From: Limisphaerales bacterium
Lineage (GTDB): Bacteria > Verrucomicrobiota > Verrucomicrobiia > Limisphaerales > UBA11358
Reading direction: 5' to 3'
Assembly: GCA_003151855.1 (NCBI GenBank)
Contig: PLYV01000194.1
Span: forward strand, 1-42,000
DNA length: 42,000 bases
Below the pieces are notes generated by a model that was not told the origin of the DNA, ran no database searches, and saw only the letters and a list, made by a program, of their open reading frames with translations. Made by a program: the position numbers and the translations under genes. This document shows positions 8,300 to 16,370 of this stretch, in pieces. Position 1 is the stretch's first letter. The number at the start of each line of letters is the position of its first letter.

Positions 8300-8789
8300 A
8301 CTCTGTTGAAATTATTCGTGACCGCATCGGTTGAGCTAACACGCCGTAAAGCATAGCCAGCACCTAGAAGGCGGCTTCGGCCAACCTCGACTTTAAATGA
8401 ATATCCCACTAGTTATTTCTCACAACAATCCACCACCAAAAAACACCGCCGGGCATCTCCTTTGGAAGCTCTCGCAACGCGAGGGCACGACTCAACCTCA
8501 ACCACCAATATCAACATTCACCACCATGAACATACGTCCTACACCCTCTCCTAAATGAACCAACTCCGTTCAAAATGTTAAAATATTTGCTCCCTCATCT
8601 TGCAAAACACCCTCCTAGTCCCGACAAGTCAAACTAACTTCACCTCCATACTTCTGCCATACCTGAGAAGTTTCACTTCAGTAGGGCTATATATCTATAT
8701 TGTAAGCGGACATGATACTTCACTTTTAGGACGCAAAAGCTGCAAATTGCGGCCTATGCAGGGTAATTTTTAATTCGCAAGTATCACAG

Positions 8790-8860
8790 GATGAACATGA
8801 AGCAAAGTTATAAAAACAGCCACGAGCAAGCCTAATGGAAGTCAGTCCATTATGTTCATC
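8790..8860. repeat. outer 9-bp inverted repeat GATGAACAT / ATGTTCATC
   Basis: GATGAACAT (8790-8798) is the exact reverse complement of ATGTTCATC (8852-8860). The two arms enclose the smaller TAATGGA/TCCATTA dyad, and the right arm abuts it, sharing one base. This may be a composite operator in which two regulator dimers bridge by looping. Confidence 0.45.
8833..8852. promoter_or_regulatory. perfect inverted repeat TAATGGA-N6-TCCATTA (candidate operator)
   Basis: TAATGGA (8833-8839) and TCCATTA (8846-8852) form a perfect 7-bp dyad with a 6-bp spacer, a 20-bp site about 50 bp before the start of the GbsR-like regulator. The size and symmetry fit a dimeric winged-helix repressor, so autoregulation is a reasonable inference. 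Confidence 0.5.
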
Positions 8861-8865
8861 ATTAC

Positions 8866-8893
8866 TTGAACAAATTACATGTCGTGCTAGAGT
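8866..8893 (+). promoter_or_regulatory. candidate sigma-70 promoter giving a leaderless mRNA
   Basis: TTGAAC (8866-8871), a 16-bp spacer and TAGAGT (8888-8893) resemble a -35/-10 pair. The predicted transcription start is about 8900, exactly the A of the regulator's ATG. There is no ribosome binding site before that ATG, which agrees with leaderless translation. Confidence 0.4.
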
Positions 8894-8899
8894 TTTTGC

Positions 8900-9433
8900 A
8901 TGGAGGAGGTTTTAGACGACAAAACAGACAGTGCGGCCAAGGCCAGCGGCTTTGACGCGCGGTTGAATTCCGTCGAAGTTGAAGTCATCCATCTCTTTGT
9001 TCAATTCGCCGGCTCTCTGGGTCAGCCGCGTTCGGTTGCGGAAATCTACGGACTTTTATTTTGCTCCTATCGGCCGCTAGCCATGGATGAGTTTATCGAA
9101 CGCCTCAACATGAGCAAAGGCTCCACAAGCCAAGGACTAAAATACCTCCAAGATTTGGGGGCCATAAGGACTGTCTATGTCGCGGCTGATCGCCGGACAC
9201 ATTATGAGTCCGTCACCGAATTACGAAAGGTGGCTGGACGCTTCTTACGCCAACAAATCTTGGCTCAATTTGAAGATAACGACAGCCGTCTGGGTCGAAT
9301 CGCCGGCCAGACTCAATATCTTTCAGAGGAGCAGCGGAAGCATATTCTTGAACGGGTCAAATTACTGCGCCGTTGGGAACGGACGGGTAAAAGAATATTG
9401 CCATTCGTTCTAAAAATGCTGGGTGGCGAGTAG
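8900..9433 (+). CDS. GbsR/MarR-family winged-helix transcriptional regulator
   Basis: 177-residue DNA-binding regulator. The segment QFAGSLGQPRSVAEIYGLLF (~38-57) and the following FIERLNMSKGSTSQGLKYL helix-turn-helix (~70-88) are the signature of the GbsR branch of MarR-like proteins; the wing is GAIRTVYVAADRRTHYE (~92-108). The C-terminal third is helical and probably dimerises. Such regulators often sit beside transport or exopolysaccharide genes and respond to small molecules; the ligand here is unknown. It lies between inverted repeats upstream and the ABC exporter downstream (110 bp gap), so it may control itself, the divergent initiating transferase and the exporter operon (inference). 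GGAGG occurs only after the ATG, so the start probably has no Shine-Dalgarno. Confidence 0.85.
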   Translation: MEEVLDDKTDSAAKASGFDARLNSVEVEVIHLFVQFAGSLGQPRSVAEIYGLLFCSYRPLAMDEFIERLNMSKGSTSQGLKYLQDLGAIRTVYVAADRRTHYESVTELRKVAGRFLRQQILAQFEDNDSRLGRIAGQTQYLSEEQRKHILERVKLLRRWERTGKRILPFVLKMLGGE

Positions 9434-9542
9434 TCTGCTGGGCCAGCGAAGGCCTATGCTGAGAGCAACAACATTATATAAGGAGACTAAGGTTTCTCGC
9501 AAAAACATTGCTGGAAGTCCAAGTGCGGCAGCTTGATCTAAC

Positions 9543-10409
9543 ATGGCGACAACCAACAAACTAATTCTGGAGCCCGGCCTCACCGCTAAAAATTACTGGC
9601 GCGACTTATATCATTACCGGGAGCTGTTTATGATTCTCGCGTGGAGGGACGTGGTCGTGCGCTACAAGCAAACGACGGCGGGCGCAGCCTGGGCGCTCAT
9701 TCAGCCCCTGATGAGCATTGTCATCATGACTCTAATTTTTGGAAAGCTTGCCGGCCTGCCCTCGGAAAACGGCACGGCCTATATCATCATAGTAACTACC
9801 GCCATGCTGCCCTGGCTGTTTTTTTCCAATGCACTTACCCTGGCCAGCCAGAGCGTGGTCAATAACGCCAACTTGATTTCAAAAATCTATTTTCCGCGCA
9901 TGATTGTTCCGGCCAGCTCAATTATTGTTTCGCTCGTCGATTTTCTGGTGGCATGTTCCATTCTTGCCGGATTGATGCTCTGGTATCAATTATGGCCAAC
10001 CTGGCGATTGCTCGCCCTCCCTGCGCTTGTCGTGCTGGCCATTGCGGCGGCCTTGGGACCGGGGCTTATTTTAACGGCGTTGACGGTTCGCTTCCGGGAT
10101 TTCCGCATGATAATTCCATTCATCGTGCAGTTTGGAATGTATGTCTGTCCAGTTCCCTACAGCAGCAGCTATCTTCACCACAAGCTCATAACCAAGTGCG
10201 GCGAAGCGCTGGGTGGAAAACTTTTCCTACTCTATTCAATGAATCCAATGGTTGGAGTCATTGATGGGTTCAGATGGGCAATCTATGGCGGTTCTGAAAC
10301 TTTTTACTGGCCGGAATTTTTCCTTTCCATTGTCCTGACGGCTGGTCTGCTGTTCATCGGCACTGTTTATTTTCGCAAAACCGAGCGTGCCTTTGCGGAC
10401 ATCATCTGA
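9543..10409 (+). CDS. ABC-2 polysaccharide exporter permease (Wzm/KpsM/TagG type)
   Basis: Membrane subunit of an ABC transporter that carries undecaprenyl-linked glycans across the inner membrane. 288 residues with about six hydrophobic segments, the usual size. The N-terminal region has the family pattern ELFMILAWRDVVVRYKQT followed by GAAWALIQPLMSIVIMTLIF. The end RKTERAFADII is also typical. The ATPase gene follows after two bases, so the two form a pair. The 109 bp before it has no gene; an AAGGAG-like run at 9480 is too far from the ATG to serve this start. Confidence 0.93.
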   Translation: MATTNKLILEPGLTAKNYWRDLYHYRELFMILAWRDVVVRYKQTTAGAAWALIQPLMSIVIMTLIFGKLAGLPSENGTAYIIIVTTAMLPWLFFSNALTLASQSVVNNANLISKIYFPRMIVPASSIIVSLVDFLVACSILAGLMLWYQLWPTWRLLALPALVVLAIAAALGPGLILTALTVRFRDFRMIIPFIVQFGMYVCPVPYSSSYLHHKLITKCGEALGGKLFLLYSMNPMVGVIDGFRWAIYGGSETFYWPEFFLSIVLTAGLLFIGTVYFRKTERAFADII

Positions 10410-10411
10410 CT

Positions 10412-11707
10412 ATGTCTGACACCGTCATCCGCGTTGACAACCTCTCCAAAAGATATGTGCTGGGGAAGCATGGCCATGCTGACGGGCTCCGTCACGTGAT
10501 TCACGATTTCGCGACGGCACCAATCCGCTGGCTGAAAAGTCGCAACCTTCAGCCCGTGTTAACGAATGGCATCAAGCTGCCGCCCATCAACCAGCCGGAT
10601 ACCCAAGAATTCTGGGCGTTAAAAAACGTCTCCTTCGAGGTCAAGCAGGGCGAAGTAATGGGCATTATCGGACGCAATGGTGCGGGGAAAAGCACGCTGT
10701 TAAAAGTCCTGAGCCGGATCACCGAGCAGACCGAAGGCCGGGTGGAAATTAACGGCCGCGTCGCGAGCCTGTTGGAAGTTGGGACTGGCTTTCATCCCGA
10801 ATTGACCGGGCGTGAAAATATTTTCCTGAACGGCGCGATTCTTGGCATGAGCCGGATGGAGATTAAAAAGAAATTCGACGAGATCGTGGCGTTTGCCGAG
10901 GTTGAAAAGTTTCTGGACACGCCAGTCAAGCGGTATTCCTCCGGCATGTATGTGCGGCTGGCCTTTGCCGTGGCCGCCCATTTGGAACCCGAGATTTTGA
11001 TTGTAGACGAAGTGCTGGCGGTGGGCGACGCACAATTCCAAAAAAAATGTCTGGGGAAGATGCATGACGTGGCCCGGGGCGGACGCACCGTGCTGTTCGT
11101 CAGTCACAACATGGCGATGATGAAAACTTTTTGCGAAGCCATCATCTGGCTCAACCAGGGCAAGATGTTTGAACGCGGATTGCCACAAGATGTGATCAAC
11201 CGCTACCTGCAGTCCGGCACCTGCGAGTCACAAACCGTGATGAACCTAAAAGATCACCCTCGGAATCAGGGCGAGGGCGTGAAACTACGGATCACGCAAA
11301 TCGAATGGCTTACCGGCCTGCCGCTTTTCCACTCAGAAAGCGTCAAGGCGAGAATAGAGTTTGAAGCCTATACCGACGTGGATGAGGCCACGATGGGGAT
11401 TGGTTTTTCAACGCTCGACGGCGTAAGGCTGCTGACTTACGAGACTGATGATCCCGGTGAACGGATTAACGTAAAAAGAGGCGGTCGTTACAACACTACT
11501 TTGGAAATTGAATCCCTGCCCGTGCCGCCGGGTTACTATAATCTGGATATTGGCTCCCGTTCCGGGCCGATGCAGGGCGTTGATTACCTGCCTGGCTGCT
11601 TACAAATCGAAATCGCTCCCGGCAAGAAAACACAAGGGCATCAGGCCAAGGGTGGGGCCGGTGTCCGGCTGCCAAGTCATTGGAATTGGGAAAATGTAAC
11701 TCTTTGA
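10412..11707 (+). CDS. ABC polysaccharide exporter ATPase with C-terminal glycan-binding domain (Wzt type)
   Basis: ATPase partner of the upstream permease. Walker A GRNGAGKST (87-95), signature region YSSGMYVRLAFAVAAH (~175), Walker B ILIVDEVLAVGD (~195-206) and switch His in VLFVSHNMAMM. The nucleotide-binding part ends near 245. Residues ~275-420 form an added beta-rich domain (VKARIEFEAYTDVDEATMGI, then LPVPPGYYNLDIG). In characterised systems such as E. coli O9a, Wzt uses this extra domain to recognise a cap at the non-reducing end of the finished chain and so couples termination to export. The 431-residue length fits the extended class rather than plain KpsT/TagH-like ATPases. The next gene is a methyltransferase that could make such a cap (inference). 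Confidence 0.93.
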   Translation: MSDTVIRVDNLSKRYVLGKHGHADGLRHVIHDFATAPIRWLKSRNLQPVLTNGIKLPPINQPDTQEFWALKNVSFEVKQGEVMGIIGRNGAGKSTLLKVLSRITEQTEGRVEINGRVASLLEVGTGFHPELTGRENIFLNGAILGMSRMEIKKKFDEIVAFAEVEKFLDTPVKRYSSGMYVRLAFAVAAHLEPEILIVDEVLAVGDAQFQKKCLGKMHDVARGGRTVLFVSHNMAMMKTFCEAIIWLNQGKMFERGLPQDVINRYLQSGTCESQTVMNLKDHPRNQGEGVKLRITQIEWLTGLPLFHSESVKARIEFEAYTDVDEATMGIGFSTLDGVRLLTYETDDPGERINVKRGGRYNTTLEIESLPVPPGYYNLDIGSRSGPMQGVDYLPGCLQIEIAPGKKTQGHQAKGGAGVRLPSHWNWENVTL

Positions 11708-11760
11708 TAAGGAAACAATATTCAACAGGAGCTTTGCCAATTTTTTCCACCGGATTATTT

Positions 11761-12495
11761 ATGATTAAATCGCTCTTCAAAAAAGGATTCAATACGCTGG
11801 GTTATGATGTTCGCCGCAGCGATATGCTGCCCAACCCCGAACCAAAATATGGTGCCGACCTTTGGAAGTTCGATCCGCTGTTTCAGGAACTCTGGGCGCA
11901 GGCCAGACAGTTCACCTTGCTGCCGGAATTGGATGCCTACACAATTTATCAGCTAATCACCCCGGCGGTGCGCTTGAAAGGTGACATCGCGGAAATCGGA
12001 GTCTATCGGGGAGGAACCGCGTCTATTCTTGGGCACTTTGCCGACGCGACCGGCAAGCAACTGCACCTCTTCGACACCTTTGCCGGAATGCCGGAAACCG
12101 ATTCGGTCAAGGACTGGCACAAAAAAGGCGACTTTAGCGACACCTCGCTGGATCAGGTAAGGCGCAATTTATCCTCGGTTCGCAATGTCAATTTTTACCC
12201 GGGGTTTTTCCCCGCAACCGCCGGCCCGGTCAAGGACGCCATTTTTTGCTTTGTTCATGTTGACGTGGACATCTACCAGTCGGTCAAAGATTGCTGCGAC
12301 TTCTATTATCCGAAATTGCAGGCGGGCGGGGTCATGTTATTCGATGACTATGGCAAGTTCACCTGTCCGGGCGCGTTGAAGGCGGTGGACGAATTTTTCG
12401 CCGACAAGCCGGAAAAGCGCTTCTACCTTCCTTCCGGTCCAAGCTTTGTAATCAAGCAACCGTGTTCATCTGCCGGCCAGGAGAAAAACCATTGA
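11761..12495 (+). CDS. TylF/MycF-like O-methyltransferase
   Basis: S-adenosylmethionine-dependent methyltransferase of the TylF family, whose known members methylate sugar hydroxyls with a bound metal ion. 244 residues. The SAM site is AEIGVYRGGTASIL (~80) with the acidic LFDTFAGMP after it, and the metal/catalytic region is FVHVDVDIYQSV (~165) with FDDYG further on. These fit a working enzyme. The frame stays open upstream to 11680, but ATG 11761 gives the family N-terminus. Its position right after the Wzt-like ATPase suggests it methylates the exported glycan, perhaps as a chain-end cap (inference). Its end overlaps the next gene by four bases. Confidence 0.85.
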   Translation: MIKSLFKKGFNTLGYDVRRSDMLPNPEPKYGADLWKFDPLFQELWAQARQFTLLPELDAYTIYQLITPAVRLKGDIAEIGVYRGGTASILGHFADATGKQLHLFDTFAGMPETDSVKDWHKKGDFSDTSLDQVRRNLSSVRNVNFYPGFFPATAGPVKDAIFCFVHVDVDIYQSVKDCCDFYYPKLQAGGVMLFDDYGKFTCPGALKAVDEFFADKPEKRFYLPSGPSFVIKQPCSSAGQEKNH

Positions 12496-13526
12496 CCAGA
12501 AAATACTTCAATCTTTACGCCGGCGTTCTTCTGCGCAAACCGCGCGTGGCCATTGGCACGCTCGTTCACCGGGTCGGCGTCCACGCCACCAGAAAATTAC
12601 GGCGGCGACCGGTGATTCTTTTTGAGCGGCATGGCGGAATCGGCGACATCATCTGCACCTTTCCGGCGGTGCTGGAACTTCGGAAACGCCACCCCGACGC
12701 CGTTTTCGTCTATAGCGTATGGAAATCATTCAAGAGCATCGTGGAGATGGGACGGGTTGCGGATCGCGTCGTGGAAAAAGACTGGTCAACCGAAATGCCC
12801 AAGGTCGTTTACCAAGATTACGATACTTGTTACCAGCCTTGGTTGGAAGACGAGCGTCCTTTGGGAGGAGAATATAGGCACTTGGTTGATGACTTCGCAC
12901 AAACCCTCAACATCACTCTGGCATCCCGGCAACCTCGCCTATATTTGCCCGCAATCATTTCCGGCTTGGTTGGGAAAAGATTTATCCCCCTCCGCAAACG
13001 GGCAAAATATATTTTTGGCATCCACGTCGGCCCTTCCTGGCAGGTCAGAGAATGGTCGGTGGCAGGCTGGACTAGGTTGGTGGCCATGCTGCGCGAAAAA
13101 TATGACTGTATCATAATCCAACTTGGCTCGGATTTAGATACGACCAAGGGGTTTGTTAGAACGCCGCGAATTCCCGACACGGAAGACTGGGTCGGAAAAC
13201 TAAGCTTGGAAGAAAGCGTGGCGGCGCTGGAACAGCTTCAAATTTTCATGGGAATTGATTCCGGCCTCTTGCACGCCGCCGGCGCGGTCGGCACACCAGT
13301 GGTCGGATTCTTCGGCCCAATCAATCCAAAATTGCGGCTGCCGCCTGAAACGCCGTCCCTTGCCGTCACCTCACAAGTTCCCTGCCTTGGTTGTCACCAT
13401 CGCCTGCCCCGGCTGCATTGGCAGGAAGGTTGCCCTCATGACATCCGGTGCATGTCCGAGCTGACCGCAGATGAAGCCTTGGTCGCCTGCGAAAAACTTT
13501 TGAACAACCGGCTCACAAAAAACTAA
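12492..13526 (+). CDS. GT9 (heptosyltransferase-like) glycosyltransferase
   Basis: GT-B glycosyltransferase of family 9, the ADP-heptose:LPS heptosyltransferase family, though many members in polysaccharide loci use other donors. 344 residues. The N-terminal domain begins at ILFERHGGIGDIICTFPAV (~38), the GT9 donor-fold signature. The C-terminal domain has GIHVGPSWQVREWS and FMGIDSGLLHAAGAVGTPVV, the typical D-S-G-x-x-H-x-A motif. A Cys-rich stretch near the end (CLGCHH, GCPHDIRCM) matches the family. The start is TTG 12492 in a TTGA overlap with the preceding stop and has a GGAG eight bases upstream, so it is probably coupled. A GTG at 12462 is less likely. Confidence 0.88.
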   Translation: MTRKYFNLYAGVLLRKPRVAIGTLVHRVGVHATRKLRRRPVILFERHGGIGDIICTFPAVLELRKRHPDAVFVYSVWKSFKSIVEMGRVADRVVEKDWSTEMPKVVYQDYDTCYQPWLEDERPLGGEYRHLVDDFAQTLNITLASRQPRLYLPAIISGLVGKRFIPLRKRAKYIFGIHVGPSWQVREWSVAGWTRLVAMLREKYDCIIIQLGSDLDTTKGFVRTPRIPDTEDWVGKLSLEESVAALEQLQIFMGIDSGLLHAAGAVGTPVVGFFGPINPKLRLPPETPSLAVTSQVPCLGCHHRLPRLHWQEGCPHDIRCMSELTADEALVACEKLLNNRLTKN

Positions 13527-14666
13527 ATGCGATTTGTCTTCACCTCAACGATGGGAGGTGCGCCGTGGGGCGGCAGCGAGGAACTCTGGAGCCAGGCGGC
13601 CCTGCGATTGCATCAGCAAGGGCATGAAGTTTCAGCTTCCATCATCTGGTGGCCACAACTCTCACCCAAAGTATTGCGGCTGGCGGAACAGGGAATTGAC
13701 ATTTTCACCCAACCGCCATCGCCCAACGGGCTGCCCGCCAGAGTTTGGCGGACGATCAAAAACAATCTAGGAGTTGTCCGCCCAGACACCGCATGGCTGC
13801 ATCGCAAAAAACCGGAGCTGGTGGTCATTTCACAGGGCTACATTCTGGACGGCTTGGACTGGATGAACCGCTGCCGAGAATTCAATTTGCCGTATGCCCC
13901 GATCATCAATTGCAATTCGGAAATATGGTGGCCGGAGAGCAAGGCCGGTGACGATCTGGCTCGGGCTTATCGCGGTGCCAGACATATTTTCTGCGTATCG
14001 CGCCACAATCTGGAACTGTTGGAATTTCAGATCGGCGAACCATTGCCAAACGCCGAGGTGATTTGGAACCCATTTAATGTGCCCGACGGGCAGCCGCCAG
14101 CCTGGCCGGACAAAAATGGAACTTGGAAACTGGCCTGCGTTGCCCGGCTAGATCCGGCAGCAAAGGGTCACGATCTGTTGCTTCGCGTCTTATCACAACC
14201 GAAATGGCGCGAACAGCCGTTGGAACTCAATATTTTTGGCGGCGGGCCAGGCGAACAAAGCCTGAAAAAAATGGCCGCCCGGCTGCAACTGAAGAATGTT
14301 CATTTTCGCGGCCATGTGGCGGACATAAAAAAAATCTGGGTGGAAAATCATTTACTCATCCTGCCTTCGCGTTACGAGGGACTTCCGCTGGCGCTGGTGG
14401 AGGCAATGTGCTGTGCGCGCCCGGCATTGGTCACGGATGTTGGCGGCAATGCAGAAATGTGTGTGGATGGAGAGACGGGCTTTGTGGCCGCCGCACCGGC
14501 AGCAGGACTGATTGCGCAGACCTTGGAACGGGCATGGCATCACCGCCATGAATGGGAAATTATGGGCAAGGCCGCCCGCTCGCGAGCGGAACTACTGATT
14601 CCAAAAGACCCGGTCGGAGACTTTTGCGGGCGATTGACCGGATTCACCACCAAGCATCATGCCTGA
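13527..14666 (+). CDS. GT4 glycosyltransferase
   Basis: Retaining GT-B glycosyltransferase of 379 residues. The N-terminal domain starts FVFTSTMGGAPWGGSEELWS, a glycine loop near the acceptor site. The C-terminal domain has ACVARLDPAAKGHDLLLRVL, ending near 215, and the catalytic E-x7-E motif YEGLPLALVEAMCCARP (~290), followed by VTDVGGNAEM. Donor and acceptor cannot be read. It starts immediately after the upstream stop codon and overlaps the next gene by eight bases. Confidence 0.88.
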   Translation: MRFVFTSTMGGAPWGGSEELWSQAALRLHQQGHEVSASIIWWPQLSPKVLRLAEQGIDIFTQPPSPNGLPARVWRTIKNNLGVVRPDTAWLHRKKPELVVISQGYILDGLDWMNRCREFNLPYAPIINCNSEIWWPESKAGDDLARAYRGARHIFCVSRHNLELLEFQIGEPLPNAEVIWNPFNVPDGQPPAWPDKNGTWKLACVARLDPAAKGHDLLLRVLSQPKWREQPLELNIFGGGPGEQSLKKMAARLQLKNVHFRGHVADIKKIWVENHLLILPSRYEGLPLALVEAMCCARPALVTDVGGNAEMCVDGETGFVAAAPAAGLIAQTLERAWHHRHEWEIMGKAARSRAELLIPKDPVGDFCGRLTGFTTKHHA

Positions 14667-15615
14667 TATTTCCGTCATCATTTGCACGCATAATCCACGG
14701 TCAGATTATTTGCAGCGCACCTTGGATGCACTCAAGGCGCAGACCCTGGCTCAGGAACAATGGGAACTGCTGCTCATTGATAATGCTTCTGAAAAGGCCC
14801 TGGCGACGGCGTGGGATTTATCGTGGCATCTGCATGCACGTCATGTTTACGAACGCGAACTTGGCCTTACTCCGGCACGGCTGCGAGGCATCCGCGAATC
14901 AACGGGCGATCTATTGGTTTTCGTGGATGATGACAATGTATTGGCCAGCGGTTATTTATCGGCGGCGGCGGAACTTTTCGCCAGCCGGACCGATTTGGGG
15001 GTGGCCAGCGGCCGCCTTCTGCCGGAATATGAAACTCCGCCGCCAGGCTGGTTCCGGCCGTATGAAAGCTGGATCGCCGTCCGGCGCTTTCAGCAAAGCC
15101 GCTGGTCAAACTTTTTTGACCCGCGCGCCGAACCTTGCGGTGCCGGCATGTGCCTCCGAAGACCCATCGCCATAAATTATGCGAAGAAATCCATGGCTAA
15201 CTCTCGGCAACAGATTTTGGGCCGGAGAGGAACCAGCCTGTTAAGCGGCGAGGATGTGGCCATTACCAAGGTGGCGATTGACCTGGGTTATTCCATGGGA
15301 CAGTTCACCGGACTTAACGCCATCCATCTTATCCCCAGCCGCCGGGTTGCTGAAAAATATCTTTTCGATCTCTATCGCAACCTTCAGGCGTCCGGTAAAC
15401 TTATGGGCTGGCTGGACAACCCAGATCATCAGCCCGCACATTTTCCGGACGGGCGGGTTTTATTGAAGACGTTGTTTCGCTTCTTGAAGGGGGGCAATAT
15501 TGATCGACGTCTGGTCGTTGAAGAATTCCGCGCCACCCGCCTCGCGCGTCAGGTCATTAAAGAAGCCGCTGCCAATCAGGCCGCAACCGGAACGGGCGCC
15601 TTGAAGCAGGCGTGA
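14659..15615 (+). CDS. GT2 glycosyltransferase
   Basis: GT-A fold, family 2 glycosyltransferase, 318 residues. It begins DISVIICTHNPRSDYLQRTL, has LLIDNASEKALAT at ~36-48 and the metal-binding DDDN motif in LLVFVDDDNVLASGYL (~86-101). The acceptor side shows GAGMCLRRPIA and GEDVAITKVAIDLGY, the ED catalytic motif. No strong membrane helix, so probably cytosolic or membrane-associated. It overlaps the genes on both sides (8 and 4 bases). Confidence 0.88.
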   Translation: MPDISVIICTHNPRSDYLQRTLDALKAQTLAQEQWELLLIDNASEKALATAWDLSWHLHARHVYERELGLTPARLRGIRESTGDLLVFVDDDNVLASGYLSAAAELFASRTDLGVASGRLLPEYETPPPGWFRPYESWIAVRRFQQSRWSNFFDPRAEPCGAGMCLRRPIAINYAKKSMANSRQQILGRRGTSLLSGEDVAITKVAIDLGYSMGQFTGLNAIHLIPSRRVAEKYLFDLYRNLQASGKLMGWLDNPDHQPAHFPDGRVLLKTLFRFLKGGNIDRRLVVEEFRATRLARQVIKEAAANQAATGTGALKQA

Positions 15616-16352
15616 ATATGCCAAATATCTTTTGCACATTGGCCATCGGCGAAAATTACGCCAACCTCGCCGCCTTCCTGATTGCGGATCTGGAAGTTTA
15701 CAGGGTTCCGAGCGTGGTGGTTACCGACACGCCCGGAGTTTTCAAACAGTTCTCCCACGTCAACATTGTTGAACACCATCCCCGGCATTTTTCCTACCAC
15801 GACAAACGGCTCGCGCTCAAGGAAGCATTGAAACTGGGCAATACCGCCATCTTTGTTGATGCGGACACGGCCATCTGGTTTGGTGCAGACCGGCGGGTGG
15901 TGCGGCAGGCTTTGACCTATGAATTTTCACCCGGCGTCCATGCTTCACGTCTGTTTCCGGCCGGACACTATGAGTATCCAAACATTGAACTCAAGGCCAT
16001 GCAGTGGGGGCTAAAATTCGACCGCAATGTAATCACTTATTGGGAAGGACTGTTCGCTTTGTCAAATGACCAGCACATGGAAACTTTTTTCGTCCATTGG
16101 GATCGCTTTGCGGAAGAAGCCAACCAGCGTGGTTACAACGGTGCCGGCGAAGGCACCTGTTTTGGAATTGCCGCCGAAGCCGCCGGACTAACCCGGCACT
16201 ATACGACCCAAATGACCCAGAGCATGCTGCCCTACATATTCTGGCATACCCGGCTTGCCTATGACCGGCGCAAGGCATTTCACTTCAAGTATGGGATCAA
16301 GGAAATTTTCAAGGGCAACCTGAACCTCCACCAACATTGCTGGGCCGTCTGA
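15612..16352 (+). CDS. GT-A-like putative glycosyltransferase of unassigned family
   Basis: 246 residues. It opens with PNIFCTLAIGENYANLAAFL and has a clear DxD metal site, FVDADTAIW (D83, D85), as in sugar-nucleotide transferases. Later landmarks are the acidic/aromatic ITYWEGLFAL and HTRLAYDR. I do not recognise a characterised family; it resembles unassigned proteins of glycan loci. The first in-frame start is GTG 15612 in a GTGA overlap with the preceding stop; ATG 15618 is an alternative two codons later. The neighbours are all glycosyltransferases, so a role in sugar transfer is likely but inferred from the DxD motif and context. Confidence 0.7.
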   Translation: MNMPNIFCTLAIGENYANLAAFLIADLEVYRVPSVVVTDTPGVFKQFSHVNIVEHHPRHFSYHDKRLALKEALKLGNTAIFVDADTAIWFGADRRVVRQALTYEFSPGVHASRLFPAGHYEYPNIELKAMQWGLKFDRNVITYWEGLFALSNDQHMETFFVHWDRFAEEANQRGYNGAGEGTCFGIAAEAAGLTRHYTTQMTQSMLPYIFWHTRLAYDRRKAFHFKYGIKEIFKGNLNLHQHCWAV

Positions 16353-16370
16353 TGTGCCTCCGGAGAAATC

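Larger units (their letters stand above)
8300..8899. other. AT-rich intergenic region with divergent promoters
   Basis: 600 bp with no convincing coding frame between the initiating transferase (minus) and the GbsR-like regulator (plus). By eye it is clearly more AT-rich than its flanks. It contains several CTTCAC-type words (near 8637, 8671 and 8717) and the inverted repeats listed separately. It must carry the promoters of both flanking genes. No tRNA, small-RNA family or riboswitch was recognised. Confidence 0.6.
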
